A stretch of 64,000 bases of DNA, from positions 62,001-126,000 of the forward strand of contig NZ_MTQN01000009.1 of assembly GCF_001984195.1 (NCBI RefSeq). The letters run 5' to 3'. The DNA comes from Kribbella sp. ALI-6-A. GTDB taxonomy: Bacteria; Actinomycetota; Actinomycetes; Propionibacteriales; Kribbellaceae. A program made the translations under genes and the position numbers. This document shows, one piece after another, positions 51,988 to 62,116 of this stretch. Every line of letters starts with the position of its first letter. Position 1 is the first letter of the stretch. The notes below the pieces were generated by a model that searched no databases, was not told the origin of the DNA, and saw only the letters and a list, made by a program, of their open reading frames with translations.

Positions 51988-53527
51988 ACTCGAAGAAGAG
52001 CCGACCGGCCCGGTGAACCCGCTGCGGGATCCCCAGGACCGGCGGCTCCCCCGGATCGCCGGGCCGTCCAGCCTGGTGATCTTCGGTGTCACCGGTGACC
52101 TGGCCCGCAAGAAGCTGATGCCGGCGATCTACGACCTGGCCAACCGGGGGCTGCTGCCGCCGGGCTTCGCGCTGGTCGGGTTCGCCCGGCGCGACTTCAG
52201 CAACCAGGATTTCGCGCAGATCGTGCACGACTCGGTCAAGGAGCACGCGCGCACGCCGTTCCGGGAAGAGGTCTGGCAGCAGCTCGCCGAGGGCTTCCGG
52301 TTCGTGCCGGGCGACCTGACCGACGACGAGGCGTTCAAGAAGCTGCGGGAGACCGTGGACGAACTGGACGTCAACCGCGGCACCGGTGGCAACCACGCGT
52401 TCTACCTGTCGATCCCGCCGAGCCTGTTCCCCAAGGTGGTCGAGAAGCTCAAGCAGCACGGGCTGGCCGACGAGGTGGCAGGCTCGTGGCGGCGGGTGGT
52501 GATCGAGAAGCCGTTCGGCCACGACCTGAAGAGCGCGCGTGAGCTCAACCACGTGGTCGAGTCGGTCTTCCCGCCGGAGGCGGTCTTCCGGATCGACCAC
52601 TACCTGGGCAAGGAGACCGTGCAGAACATGCTGGCGCTGCGGTTCGCCAACGCCATGTTCGAGCCGGTCTGGAACAGCCACTACGTCGACCACGTCCAGA
52701 TCACGATGGCCGAGGACATCGGCATCGGCGGCCGGGCCGGGTACTACGACGGCATCGGCGCGGCCCGCGACGTGATCCAGAACCACCTGCTCCAGCTGCT
52801 CGCGCTGGTCGCGATGGAGGAGCCGGTCAGCTTCGACGCCTGGTCGCTGCGGCAGGAGAAGAAGAAGGTGCTGGCAGCGGTCAAGCTGCCGGACCGCCTC
52901 GACCTGCACACCGCCCGCGGCCAGTACGCCGCCGGCTGGGCCGGTGGCACCAAGGTCAAGGGCTACCTGCAGGAGGACGGCATCCCGCAGCACTCCGCGA
53001 CCGAGACCTTCGCCGCGATGCGGGTCGACGTGGACACCCGCCGCTGGGCCGGCGTCCCGTTCTACCTGCGCACCGGCAAGCGGCTCGGCCGCCGGGTGAC
53101 CGAGGTCGCGGTGATGTTCAAGCGCGCCCCGCACCTGCCGTTCACCGCGACCGAGACCGAGGAGCTGGGGCAGAACGCCCTGGTGATGCGGATCCAGCCG
53201 GACGAGGGCATCACGATGCGGTTCGGCGCCAAGGTGCCGGGCACGATGATGGAGATCCGCGACGTGAACATGGACTTCGCCTACGGCGGGTCGTTCACCG
53301 AGTCCTCCCCGGAGGCCTACGAGCGGCTGATCCTCGACGTGCTGCTCGGCGACCCGCCGCTGTTCCCCCAGCACACCGAGGTGGAGCTGGGCTGGAAGAT
53401 CCTCGACCCGGTGATCAACTTCTGGGCCGAGCAGGGTCAGCCGGAGCAGTACGACTCCGGCGGCTGGGGACCGGACTCCGCCCACGAGATGCTCGCCCGC
53501 GACGGACGCGCCTGGAGGCGGCCATGA
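51977..53527 (+). CDS. zwf: Glucose-6-phosphate 1-dehydrogenase
   Basis: A 516-residue enzyme. The NADP-binding motif is GVTGDLARKKL near residue 36, the catalytic motif DHYLGKETVQN near residue 210 with EKPFGHD before it. It catalyses the first step of the oxidative pentose phosphate pathway. The start ATG 51977 lies within the pgi end, and the stop overlaps opcA (ATGA). OpcA, next, is its known assembly or allosteric partner. Confidence 0.97.
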   Translation: MTAELEEEPTGPVNPLRDPQDRRLPRIAGPSSLVIFGVTGDLARKKLMPAIYDLANRGLLPPGFALVGFARRDFSNQDFAQIVHDSVKEHARTPFREEVWQQLAEGFRFVPGDLTDDEAFKKLRETVDELDVNRGTGGNHAFYLSIPPSLFPKVVEKLKQHGLADEVAGSWRRVVIEKPFGHDLKSARELNHVVESVFPPEAVFRIDHYLGKETVQNMLALRFANAMFEPVWNSHYVDHVQITMAEDIGIGGRAGYYDGIGAARDVIQNHLLQLLALVAMEEPVSFDAWSLRQEKKKVLAAVKLPDRLDLHTARGQYAAGWAGGTKVKGYLQEDGIPQHSATETFAAMRVDVDTRRWAGVPFYLRTGKRLGRRVTEVAVMFKRAPHLPFTATETEELGQNALVMRIQPDEGITMRFGAKVPGTMMEIRDVNMDFAYGGSFTESSPEAYERLILDVLLGDPPLFPQHTEVELGWKILDPVINFWAEQGQPEQYDSGGWGPDSAHEMLARDGRAWRRP

Positions 53528-54714
53528 TCATCGACCTGACCAGTACGACGTCGAGCGAGATCGCGTCGGCGCTGCTGAGGGCCCGCCGCAACGCGGGCTC
53601 GCCGGCCATGGGCATGGTCGGCACGATCGTGGTGGTCGTCGACGAGGCGTCCCACCACGACGCGATGAAGGCCGCGAACGAGGCCGGCCGTGAGCACCCC
53701 TCGCGGGTGCTGGTCGCGATCCTGCGGCCGGGCCGGGGCGAAGGCGGACTGGACGCGGAGGTCCGGGTCGGCGAGGGCATTCCGGGTGAGGCGGTGCTGC
53801 TGCGGCTGCACGGCGAGCTCGCGAAGGTTCCCGAGTCGGTCGTGACTCCGCTGCTGCTGCCGGACTCCCCCGTCATCGTCTGGTGGCCGGGCGGTGGGCC
53901 GAAGGTGCCCGCCGCCGACCCGCTGGGCAAGCTCGGCCGGCGCCGGGTGACCGACGCCGCGGCGACGCGGCGCGCCTCGGTCGACTTCTCGGCCCGTGCC
54001 GAGGGGTACCAGCCGGGCGACACCGACTTCGCGTGGTCACGGCTGACGCCGTGGCGCGCGTTGATGGCGGCGGCGCTCGACCAGTACCCGGCGCACGTCA
54101 CCGGCGCGGAGGTGGTGTCGGCGAAGGGCAACCCGAGTGCCGACCTGATGGCCGCCTGGCTGCAGTGCAAGCTGGGTGTGGCCGTCGAGCAGAAGACCTC
54201 GCGAGGTCCGGGCCTGACGGCGGTTCGGCTGTTCACGCCGGCCGGTCCGATCGTGCTGAGCCGGCCGGACGGGTCGATCGCGACGTTCAGCGTTCCCGGT
54301 CAGCCGGACCGCCCGGTCGCGCTGAAGCGGCGTACGCCGTCGGAGCTGCTGAGCGAGGAGCTGCGGCGGCTCGACCCGGACGACGTGTACGCGCAGACGC
54401 TGGCGTGCATGGTCGAGCGGGAGTCGATGCCGGCCGACGCGAAGAAGGTCAGCGCGGCCGACCGGCGTTCGGCGCAGTCCGCCGCGGAGAAGGCAGCGGT
54501 GCGGACGGCAGCGGTGGAGGGCAAGGCCGCGTCGCCGGAGCTCGAGGCACACGCCGCCGACGCCAAGAAGAAGGCGCCGGCCAAGAAGACCTCGGCCGCG
54601 GCCTCGGCGAAGAAGACCAGCGCGGCGAAGTCGGCGACCAAGAAGACCGCCGCGCCGGCGGCCAAGAAGACGGCGAAGAAGGCCACCGGCAAGAAGGTGG
54701 CCGGGCGGTCATGA
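53524..54714 (+). CDS. opcA: OpcA, glucose-6-phosphate dehydrogenase assembly protein, with a basic tail
   Basis: A 396-residue protein. The OpcA domain covers about residues 1-330 and starts MIIDLTSTTSSEIASALLRARR, with VIVWWPGGGP near 120. It binds and activates Zwf. From about residue 345 the protein becomes a 52-residue Lys/Ala/Thr tail (AKKKAPAKKTSAAASAKK, ATKKTAAPAAKKTAKK) like histone H1 tails. OpcA domains I know from other actinobacteria end near residue 300-340, so the tail is an addition. ATGA overlaps link it to zwf and pgl. Confidence 0.93.
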   Translation: MIIDLTSTTSSEIASALLRARRNAGSPAMGMVGTIVVVVDEASHHDAMKAANEAGREHPSRVLVAILRPGRGEGGLDAEVRVGEGIPGEAVLLRLHGELAKVPESVVTPLLLPDSPVIVWWPGGGPKVPAADPLGKLGRRRVTDAAATRRASVDFSARAEGYQPGDTDFAWSRLTPWRALMAAALDQYPAHVTGAEVVSAKGNPSADLMAAWLQCKLGVAVEQKTSRGPGLTAVRLFTPAGPIVLSRPDGSIATFSVPGQPDRPVALKRRTPSELLSEELRRLDPDDVYAQTLACMVERESMPADAKKVSAADRRSAQSAAEKAAVRTAAVEGKAASPELEAHAADAKKKAPAKKTSAAASAKKTSAAKSATKKTAAPAAKKTAKKATGKKVAGRS

Positions 54715-55448
54715 GCACGCCCGAGATTCTGGTCAACCGCGACGCCGAGGGCCTGGCCCACGCCGTCGCGGCCCGGCTGATCACCCGGCTCGTCGACGTC
54801 CAGAGCACCGGCAGGGTCGCCCAGGTCGTGCTCACCGGCGGCCGGGTCGCGGCAGTCGTCCACCGGGCCGTGGCGGAGTCCCCGGCCCGGACGGCGATCG
54901 ACTGGCGACGGGTCGAGTTCTGGTTCGGCGACGAGCGCTTCCTGCCCGAGGGAGATCCCGAGCGCAACGCCACCCAGGCGTGGGACGCGCTGCTGTCCAA
55001 GGTCGACGTGGATCCGGCGAAGGTGCACGAGATGGCACCCGACACCGGACAGGGCCCGGAGGCGGCTGCCGCGGCGTACGCGGAAGAACTGGCCGCCGTT
55101 GCGGGTGGCTCGGACGGGCTCGCTGTTCCGGCGTTCGACGTACTGATGCTGGGTGTCGGGCCGGACGGGCATGTCGCGTCGCTGTTTCCCGGGTATCCCG
55201 AGCTGAAGGTCAACGACCGGACGGCGGTTGCGGTGCACGACTCGCCCAAGCCGCCACCGACCCGGGTCTCGCTGACGTTCCCGGTGCTGGCGCGGGCGGC
55301 GGAGGTCTGGTTCGTCGTGTCGGGCGAGGACAAGGCGGACGCCGTCCAGACGGCACTGGCTGGTGGCGAGGTCCCCGCGGCCAGTCCGAAGGGCACCGAA
55401 CGAACGCTGTGGCTGCTCGACGACGCCAGCGCGTCGAAGCTCAGCTGA
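54711..55448 (+). CDS. pgl: 6-phosphogluconolactonase
   Basis: A 245-residue DevB/Pgl-type hydrolase. Conserved segments are VVLTGGRVAA near 40 (usually TGGST), FWFGDERFLPEGDPERNATQA near 72, and GVGPDGHVASLFPG near 148. It opens 6-phosphogluconolactone made by Zwf. It is the last gene of the operon, followed by a terminator. No gnd is in the window. Confidence 0.95.
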   Translation: MSTPEILVNRDAEGLAHAVAARLITRLVDVQSTGRVAQVVLTGGRVAAVVHRAVAESPARTAIDWRRVEFWFGDERFLPEGDPERNATQAWDALLSKVDVDPAKVHEMAPDTGQGPEAAAAAYAEELAAVAGGSDGLAVPAFDVLMLGVGPDGHVASLFPGYPELKVNDRTAVAVHDSPKPPPTRVSLTFPVLARAAEVWFVVSGEDKADAVQTALAGGEVPAASPKGTERTLWLLDDASASKLS

Positions 55449-55461
55449 CAAAACGAACACC

Positions 55462-55498
55462 AGCAGCCCCGGTTGGCCTCGCGCCTGCCGGGGCTGCT
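55462..55498. terminator. Terminator of the tkt-pgl operon
   Basis: AGCAGCCCCGG (55462-55472) pairs with CCGGGGCTGCT (55488-55498), a perfect 11-bp stem followed by TGGTTT. Confidence 0.85.
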
Positions 55499-55585
55499 TG
55501 GTTTCAGCTGGTCAGGTCTCGGTCCATCGGCGGATGGGCAGTCGGTACGGCGTCCGCCGAACCGTTCGCCCGGCATGATCGGGGC

Positions 55586-56407
55586 ATGACGGACTTTCGT
55601 GAGCTGCACAGCGGATCTTTCGTGATGCCGAACGCCTGGGACGCCGGCAGCGCGGTCGTCCTGGCCGAGGCGGGTTTCCCGGCGCTGGCGACGACCAGCG
55701 CGGGCATCGCGTTCTCGCTCGGGGCCGGCGACCACACGGTGCCCGACGGCGCGCCGACGGTCCCGCTCGAGGTGATGTTCGAGCGGATTCACCAGATCAC
55801 GCAGGCGGTCGGCGTACCGGTGAACGGTGATCTGGAAGACGGGTACGGCGCCTCGCCGGACGACGTCGCGCGGACGATCCGGCGGGCGCGGGACGCGGGT
55901 CTGGCCGGTGGCAACATCGAGGACTACGACGGCCGCGCGCTCTACGACGAGCAGTTGTCGGTCGAGCGGATCGTGGCCGCGCGGGAGGCGGCCGGGCCGG
56001 ACTTCGTGCTGACGGCTCGCACGGACGGGCAGTTGCTCGACGGGCTCGTTCCGCTGGCTGATTCGATCCGGCGGGCGAACTTGTTCCGCGAGGCGGGTGC
56101 GGACTGCCTGTACGTGCCGGGGGTCAACGATCTCGAACAGCTGCGGACCCTGGTGGCGGAGATCGACGGCCCGCTGAACGTCGTACTGGGGCTGGGCAGC
56201 TCGAAGCTCACCGTCGCGGACGTCGTCGGCGCGGGAGTCACCCGGGTCAGTCTCGGGGGAAGCATCGCGCGGTCCGCGCTCGGGTTCGTCCGGCGGGCGG
56301 CCGAGGAGCTGCGCGAGCACGGCACGATGACGTTCGCCGACCAGCAGATTCCGCAGGGCGAGCTGAACCAGCTCTTCGCCCGGTACGCCGCACGCCCGTC
56401 GCGCTGA
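55586..56407 (+). CDS. Isocitrate lyase/PEP mutase family protein
   Basis: A 273-residue TIM-barrel enzyme. The start is MTDFRELHSGSFVMPNAWDAGSA; metal and substrate motifs are NGDLEDGYGASP near residue 80 and GNIEDYDGRALYDE near residue 110, then TARTDGQLLDG near 147. The family includes methylisocitrate lyase, PEP mutase and oxaloacetate decarboxylase; the short form without the KKCGH loop of isocitrate lyase makes the exact reaction uncertain. CATGAT lies 6 nt before the ATG, a weak leaderless signal. It stands alone between two terminators. Confidence 0.88.
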   Translation: MTDFRELHSGSFVMPNAWDAGSAVVLAEAGFPALATTSAGIAFSLGAGDHTVPDGAPTVPLEVMFERIHQITQAVGVPVNGDLEDGYGASPDDVARTIRRARDAGLAGGNIEDYDGRALYDEQLSVERIVAAREAAGPDFVLTARTDGQLLDGLVPLADSIRRANLFREAGADCLYVPGVNDLEQLRTLVAEIDGPLNVVLGLGSSKLTVADVVGAGVTRVSLGGSIARSALGFVRRAAEELREHGTMTFADQQIPQGELNQLFARYAARPSR

Positions 56408-56463
56408 CCGGCGACCGCGCAGAGCTACCGCGGACCGCCGAGCGCCGACCCGCGGCAACGCGA

Positions 56464-56498
56464 ACACCCGGGCGGTCCGCCGTGGACTGCCCGGGTGT
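56464..56498. terminator. Bidirectional terminator
   Basis: ACACCCGGGC (56464-56473) pairs with GCCCGGGTGT (56489-56498). It lies between the convergent PEP mutase family gene and rbpA. Confidence 0.75.
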
Positions 56499-56510
56499 CG
56501 CGAGGACCAG

Positions 56511-56870
56511 CTAGAAGATGATCTCGCCGTTGGCGCGGCGGGCGCGCAGGCGCTCCAGGGCCTCTTCGAGGATCTGGGCGGCCTCCTGCTCGCTGCGCCG
56601 TTCCTTCACGTACGCCAGGTGCGTCTTGTACGGCTCGATCTTCGGCGGCGGTGGGGGGTTGTTCACGTCGGTGCTGGTCGGCAGACCGCACCGCGGACAA
56701 TCCCACGCCTCCGGGATGGCCGCCTCGACCGCGAACACCGTCGCGGTCTCGTGACCGTTGGCGCAGAAGAACACGATGCGCTGCCGGGGCGCGGACTCAC
56801 CGCGCTCCGCCTCGCCCATCGGTCCTGCTCCGACCCTGCTGCCACGAATCGCACCGCCACTGCCAGCCAC
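56511..56870 (-). CDS. rbpA: RNA polymerase-binding protein RbpA
   Basis: A 119-residue RbpA. The zinc/core domain holds FFCANGHETATVFA and WDCPRCGLP; the basic linker and sigma-interacting C-terminus read PPKIEPYKTHLAYVKERRS. RbpA binds group 1/2 sigma factors and stabilises the open promoter complex; it is specific to actinobacteria. It starts 11 nt after secG and ends the whiA-gap-pgk-tpiA-secG direction. Confidence 0.96.
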   Translation of the reverse strand: MAGSGGAIRGSRVGAGPMGEAERGESAPRQRIVFFCANGHETATVFAVEAAIPEAWDCPRCGLPTSTDVNNPPPPPKIEPYKTHLAYVKERRSEQEAAQILEEALERLRARRANGEIIF

Positions 56871-56881
56871 GACTACGCCTC

Positions 56882-57115
56882 TCAGCCGAGCTTGTACAGC
56901 AGGCCGAGCGCGACGATGGCCGCGAACCAGATCAGACCGACACCGATCGTGATCCGGTCGAGGTTCCGCTCGGCGACCGACGATCCGCCCAGGCTGGACG
57001 AGACCCCACCACCGAACAGGTCGGAAAGGCCACCACCGCGGCCTTTGTGCAGCAGCACGAGCAGCGTGAGGATCAGGCTGCAGATGACGACGACGATCTG
57101 AAAAGCGAGAATCAC
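56882..57115 (-). CDS. secG: SecG translocase subunit
   Basis: A 77-residue membrane protein with two helices ([20 protein letters not shown] and [17 protein letters not shown]) around the loop [15 protein letters not shown], the SecG signature. It is part of the SecYEG channel. GTG 57115 overlaps the tpiA stop (GTGA). Confidence 0.95.
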   Translation of the reverse strand: MILAFQIVVVICSLILTLLVLLHKGRGGGLSDLFGGGVSSSLGGSSVAERNLDRITIGVGLIWFAAIVALGLLYKLG

Positions 57116-57921
57116 GAGGAGTAGCCTAACTGAAGGTCCAGGTAACGGCAGATACCGGCGAACTCGTCCACCTTGAGGCTCGCTCCCCCGACCAGGCAGC
57201 CGTCGACGTCCGGCTGGGACATGATGCCACCTGCGCTGCTCATCTTCACCGACCCCCCGTACAGAATCCGCACCGCGTCGGCCACGGCGGGTGAGATCGA
57301 GTCCTCCAGCCGGCCCCGGATCGCCGCGCAGACCTCCTGCGCGTCCTCGGGAGTGGCCACCTCACCGGTGCCGATCGCCCAGACCGGCTCGTAGGCGATG
57401 ACGACCTTGCGGACGTCGTCCGGCTTGAGCCCGGCCAGCGCGCCGTCGACCTGGGCCAGCGTGTGCGCGACGTGCTCGCCGGCCTTGCGGACCTCGAGGC
57501 CCTCGCCGACACAGACGATCGGGACCAGCCCGGCCGCCAGCGCCTTGGTGGCCTTGGCGTTCACCAGCGCGTCGTCCTCACCGTGGTACTGCCGGCGCTC
57601 GGAGTGACCGGCCAGCACGTAGGTGCAGCCGAGCTTGGTCAGCATCGCCGCCGAGATCTCGCCGGTGTAGGCGCCCTCGTCGTGCACCGACACGTCCTGC
57701 GCGCCGTACACGATCTTCATCCGGTCGCCGTCGACGAGCGTCTGCACGCTGCGGATGTCGGTGAACGGCGGCAGCACCGCCACCTCGACCCGCTCGAAGT
57801 CGTGCTTCTTGTCCTGCAGCGTCCAGCTGAGCTTCTGCAGCAGGTGCACGGCCTCGACGTGGTTGACGTTCATCTTCCAGTTGCCCGCCATCAACGGCGT
57901 GCGGGCAGCAGTGTCAGCCAT
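57112..57921 (-). CDS. tpiA: Triose-phosphate isomerase
   Basis: A 269-residue TIM. Active residues: Lys in MAGNWKMN near 16, His in [10 protein letters not shown] near 105, Glu in [11 protein letters not shown] near 177, and the phosphate loop ILYGGSVK near 222. It interconverts DHAP and glyceraldehyde-3-P. It begins 7 nt after the pgk stop. Confidence 0.97.
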   Translation of the reverse strand: MADTAARTPLMAGNWKMNVNHVEAVHLLQKLSWTLQDKKHDFERVEVAVLPPFTDIRSVQTLVDGDRMKIVYGAQDVSVHDEGAYTGEISAAMLTKLGCTYVLAGHSERRQYHGEDDALVNAKATKALAAGLVPIVCVGEGLEVRKAGEHVAHTLAQVDGALAGLKPDDVRKVVIAYEPVWAIGTGEVATPEDAQEVCAAIRGRLEDSISPAVADAVRILYGGSVKMSSAGGIMSQPDVDGCLVGGASLKVDEFAGICRYLDLQLGYSS

Positions 57922-57928
57922 ATCGGTG

Positions 57929-59131
57929 TCAGTCCTCTTCCAGCACAGCGAGTCCTGGGAGCTCCTTGCCCTCCAGGTATTCCAGCGACGCGCCACCTCC
58001 GGTGGAGATGTGCCCGAACTGGTCGTCCGCGAAGCCCAGCTGCCGTACGGCGGCGGCCGAGTCGCCACCTCCGACGACACTGAGTCCGTCCACCTCGGTC
58101 AACGCCTGCGCGACGGCCTTGGTTCCACCGGCGAAGGCCTCCATCTCGAACACGCCCATCGGGCCGTTCCAGAACACGGTCTTCGCGGCCGCGACCTCGG
58201 CGGCGAACGCCTTGCCGGACTCCGGGCCGATGTCCAGACCGAGCTGGTCGGCCGGGATCGCGTCGGCGGCGACCACGGTCGCGGGCGCGTCGGCCTTGAA
58301 CTCGGGCGCGACCACGATGTCGGTCGGCAGCACGATCTCCACGCCCTTGGCCTTCGCGGTCTCCAGGTAGCCCTTGACCGTCTCGAGCTGGTCTTCCTCG
58401 AGCAGGCTCTTGCCGACCTCGTGGCCCTGGGCCTTGAGGAAGGTGAACACCATGCCGCCACCGATCAGCAGCTTGTCGGCCTTGGCCAGCAGGTTGTCGA
58501 TCACCGCGAGCTTGTCCGACACCTTGGCGCCACCGAGCACGACGACGTACGGGCGCTCGGGCGACTCGGTGAGCTTCTTCAGCACCTCGACCTCGGCGAG
58601 CACCAGGCCGCCGGCCGCGTGCGGGAGCTTGCTGGCCACGTCGTACACGCTGGCCTGCTTGCGGTGCACGACACCGAAGCCGTCGCTGACGAACACGTCG
58701 GCCAGCGCGGCCAGCTCGTCGGCCAGCGCGGCCCGCTGGGTCTCGTCCTTGCTCTCCTCGCGCGGGTCGTACCGCACGTTCTCGAGCAGCAGGACCTCAC
58801 CCTCGTCCAGCTCCTGGACGGCCTCCTGGGCGCTCTCGCCGGTCACGTCGCTGGCGAACCGCACCCGGACGCCGTCGGCCTCGAGCAGCTCGCCGAGCCG
58901 CTTGGCCACCGGGGCGAGGGTGAACTCCGGGTTCGGCGTGCCCTTGGGGCGGCCGAGGTGCGCGGTGACGATCACCTTGGCGCCGGCCTTGGCCAGCGTC
59001 AGCAGGGTCGGCACCGAGGCGCGGATACGGCCGTCGTCGCCGATCGTCTCACCCTTGATCGGCACGTTCAGGTCGGAGCGGACCAGCACCCGCAGGCCGG
59101 CCAGGTCCCCGAGGTCTTCGATCGTCTTCAC
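57929..59131 (-). CDS. pgk: Phosphoglycerate kinase
   Basis: A 400-residue kinase. N-domain motifs RSDLNVPI (near 17) and AHLGRPKG (near 56); C-domain motifs [10 protein letters not shown] (near 200), [11 protein letters not shown] and the end GGGDSAAA and [13 protein letters not shown]. It makes ATP from 1,3-bisphosphoglycerate. GTG 59131 has AAGGA 8 nt upstream. A hairpin lies in the gap to gap. Confidence 0.97.
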   Translation of the reverse strand: MKTIEDLGDLAGLRVLVRSDLNVPIKGETIGDDGRIRASVPTLLTLAKAGAKVIVTAHLGRPKGTPNPEFTLAPVAKRLGELLEADGVRVRFASDVTGESAQEAVQELDEGEVLLLENVRYDPREESKDETQRAALADELAALADVFVSDGFGVVHRKQASVYDVASKLPHAAGGLVLAEVEVLKKLTESPERPYVVVLGGAKVSDKLAVIDNLLAKADKLLIGGGMVFTFLKAQGHEVGKSLLEEDQLETVKGYLETAKAKGVEIVLPTDIVVAPEFKADAPATVVAADAIPADQLGLDIGPESGKAFAAEVAAAKTVFWNGPMGVFEMEAFAGGTKAVAQALTEVDGLSVVGGGDSAAAVRQLGFADDQFGHISTGGGASLEYLEGKELPGLAVLEED

Positions 59132-59159
59132 AATCACTGTCCTTCGACACAACCGCTAA

Positions 59160-59201
59160 CGTCCGAAGAACCGTGCGCTACCGGCCACAGTTCTTCGGAC
59201 G
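59160..59201 (-). promoter_or_regulatory. Long hairpin between gap and pgk
   Basis: CGTCCGAAGAAC (59160-59171) and GTTCTTCGGACG (59190-59201) are perfect 12-bp arms around an 18-nt loop, 29 nt before the pgk start on the minus strand. It may be an RNA processing or stability stem, or a partial terminator setting the gap:pgk ratio. Confidence 0.6.
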
Positions 59202-59220
59202 CAACGTGAGGGATGGAACG

Positions 59221-60267
<1,047 letters not shown>

Positions 60268-60278
60268 CTACAGCCGAA

Positions 60279-60284
60279 ACACTA
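60279..60284 (-). promoter_or_regulatory. Possible -10 of gap
   Basis: TAGTGT on the minus strand, 50 nt before GTG 60228, would give a leader with a normal ribosome site. The -35 is unclear. Confidence 0.4.
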
Positions 60285-60370
60285 GCCCAACAGCCCACTT
60301 GCTCCACTGGTACCGTCCACATCAGACCACCACCTCCGGCCCGAAGACCACCGGACCAGACCACCACACG

Positions 60371-60405
60371 CGCCGCGGCCCCGGAGATCCTCCGGGGCCG
60401 CGGCG
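60371..60405. terminator. Terminator after whiA
   Basis: A perfect 15-bp stem, CGCCGCGGCCCCGGA (60371-60385) with TCCGGGGCCGCGGCG (60391-60405), and a 5-nt loop, 32 nt past the whiA stop. It separates whiA from gap, so gap needs its own promoter. Confidence 0.8.
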
Positions 60406-60436
60406 TGAATACCAGTGGTCGTGCTGGTGGTGTCGA

Positions 60437-61420
60437 TCAGGCGGGATCGAGCATCTCCGGGGTCAGGTTGGCCTCGGTGTTGGGGATGCCGAGGTCGGAG
60501 GCGCGCTTGTCGGCCATCGCCAGCAGGCGGCGGATCCGGCCGGCCACGGCGTCCTTGGTGAGGGCCGGCTCGTGCAGCTGCCCGAGCTCCTCGAGGCTGG
60601 CCTGCTTGTGCTCCAGCCGCAGCCGCCCGGCCACCTGCAGGTGATCCGGTACGTCGTTGCCGAGGATCTCCAGCGCGCGCTCCACCCGGGCGCCGGCGGC
60701 GACCGCGGCGCGGGCCGAGCGGCGCAGGTTCGCGTCGTCGAAGTTGGCCAGCCGGTTCGCCGTCGCGCGGACCTCGCGGCGCATCCGGCGCTCCTCCCAG
60801 GCCAGCACCGACTCGTGCGCGCCGAGCCGGGTCAGCAGCGCGCCGATCGCGTCGCCGTCGCGGATCACCACGCGGTCGACGTTGCGCACCTCGCGGGCCT
60901 TCGAGCCGATCCCGAGCCGCCGGGCCGCTCCGACCAGCGCCAGCGCCGCCTCCGGGCCCGGGCAGGTCACCTCGAGCGACGAGGAGCGCCCCGGCTCGGT
61001 CAGTGAGCCGTGCGCCAGGAACGCGCCCCGCCAGGCCGCCACGGCGTCACAGGACGCGCCGGAGACCACGGCGGGCGGCAGGCCCCGGACGGGACGGCCG
61101 CGGTTGTCCACCAGGCCGGTCTGCCGGGCCAGCGCGTCGCCGTCGCGGACCACGCGCACGACGTACTTGGTCTGCTTGCGGATGCCGGACGGGGAGATCA
61201 CCACGACCTCGGACGGGTGGCCGAAGATCTCGGCGATGTCCTTGCGCAGCCGGCGGGCGGCGCGGGCGCTGTCCAGCTCGGCCTCCACCACGATCCGGCC
61301 GGACACGAGATGCAGCCCGCCCGCGAAGCGCAGGACCGAGGAGACCTCGGCCTTGCGGCAGCAGGGTTTGGTGACCTGGATGCTGGTCAGCTCGGACTTC
61401 ACCTGTGCTGTCATCGCCAT
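60437..61420 (-). CDS. whiA: WhiA sporulation/cell-division regulator
   Basis: A 327-residue WhiA. It begins [12 protein letters not shown], like mycobacterial and streptomycete WhiA. The N-terminal part is a degenerate LAGLIDADG homing-endonuclease fold ([32 protein letters not shown]), the C-terminal part a helix-turn-helix ([24 protein letters not shown]). In Streptomyces WhiA works with WhiB to start sporulation septation. GGAGG lies 9 nt before ATG 61420. The usual upstream partners rapZ and yvcK are missing here. Confidence 0.96.
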   Translation of the reverse strand: MAMTAQVKSELTSIQVTKPCCRKAEVSSVLRFAGGLHLVSGRIVVEAELDSARAARRLRKDIAEIFGHPSEVVVISPSGIRKQTKYVVRVVRDGDALARQTGLVDNRGRPVRGLPPAVVSGASCDAVAAWRGAFLAHGSLTEPGRSSSLEVTCPGPEAALALVGAARRLGIGSKAREVRNVDRVVIRDGDAIGALLTRLGAHESVLAWEERRMRREVRATANRLANFDDANLRRSARAAVAAGARVERALEILGNDVPDHLQVAGRLRLEHKQASLEELGQLHEPALTKDAVAGRIRRLLAMADKRASDLGIPNTEANLTPEMLDPA

Positions 61421-61516
61421 GAACGAAATCCTCCCACTGCTGTCAAAGACCCTCGGGCCGGTACCCGGTGCAACTCCCCCGCCCGGATCAGTGTTACGCG
61501 CCGACCCAACCTTCGT

Positions 61517-61544
61517 GGCAACCTTTCGGGGTCCGGCTGTCGTT
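61517..61544 (+). promoter_or_regulatory. ECF-type promoter
   Basis: GGCAACC (61517-61523) and CGTT (61541-61544), 17 nt apart, match the AACC/CGT form of ECF promoters. It lies 30 nt before the sigma gene and may be autoregulatory. A second CAACCTT occurs 13 nt upstream. Confidence 0.4.
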
Positions 61545-61573
61545 CCTCTTCCGACAGCCACGGGAGGAGCACG

Positions 61574-62116
61574 ATGCGACGACGCAGTGAGGCGGACTTC
61601 ACCGAGTTCGCCGCCGCGGCCCTGCGCCGGCTGCGCCGTACGGCGTACCTGATGTGCGGGGACTGGCATCGGGCGGAGGACGCGGCCCAGGACGCCCTGG
61701 TCCGCATCTACCGAGCCTGGGACCGGCTCGACCACGACGCCGGCCTGACCACCTACGCGCACCGCGCGGTGGTGTCGGTGGTCCTGGACCAGGCCAAGCG
61801 GCCCTGGCGCCGGGAGTACTCCGACGACGCGGTCCCGGACCAGTTGCTGGCCGACCACTCCGGTGCCGTCGACGAGCGGCTCCTGGTGATCCAGGCGCTG
61901 GCCCAGCTGCCGCCTCGGCAGCGGGCCTGCGTGGTCCTGCGGCACTACGCCGACCTCAGCATCGAGGAGACCGCCCAGGTGCTCGGCATCGGCACCGGCG
62001 CGGTCAAGAGCCAGACCTCCCGCGGCCTCACCGCACTACGCGAGCAGCTGAATCGGCCGGCCCCGGCCGACGACCCGGCTGTTCACGTCAACGACAACGA
62101 AGGGGTGCTGTCATGA
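61574..62116 (+). CDS. SigE-family (ECF) RNA polymerase sigma factor
   Basis: A 180-residue ECF sigma factor. Region 2 (residues 8-75) has [20 protein letters not shown]; region 4 (110-160) has [20 protein letters not shown] and the helix-turn-helix [24 protein letters not shown] lies just before ATG 61574. It overlaps the next gene (ATGA), a membrane protein likely to be its partner or anti-sigma factor. It directs RNA polymerase to stress-type promoters; the regulon is unknown. Confidence 0.93.
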   Translation: MRRRSEADFTEFAAAALRRLRRTAYLMCGDWHRAEDAAQDALVRIYRAWDRLDHDAGLTTYAHRAVVSVVLDQAKRPWRREYSDDAVPDQLLADHSGAVDERLLVIQALAQLPPRQRACVVLRHYADLSIEETAQVLGIGTGAVKSQTSRGLTALREQLNRPAPADDPAVHVNDNEGVLS

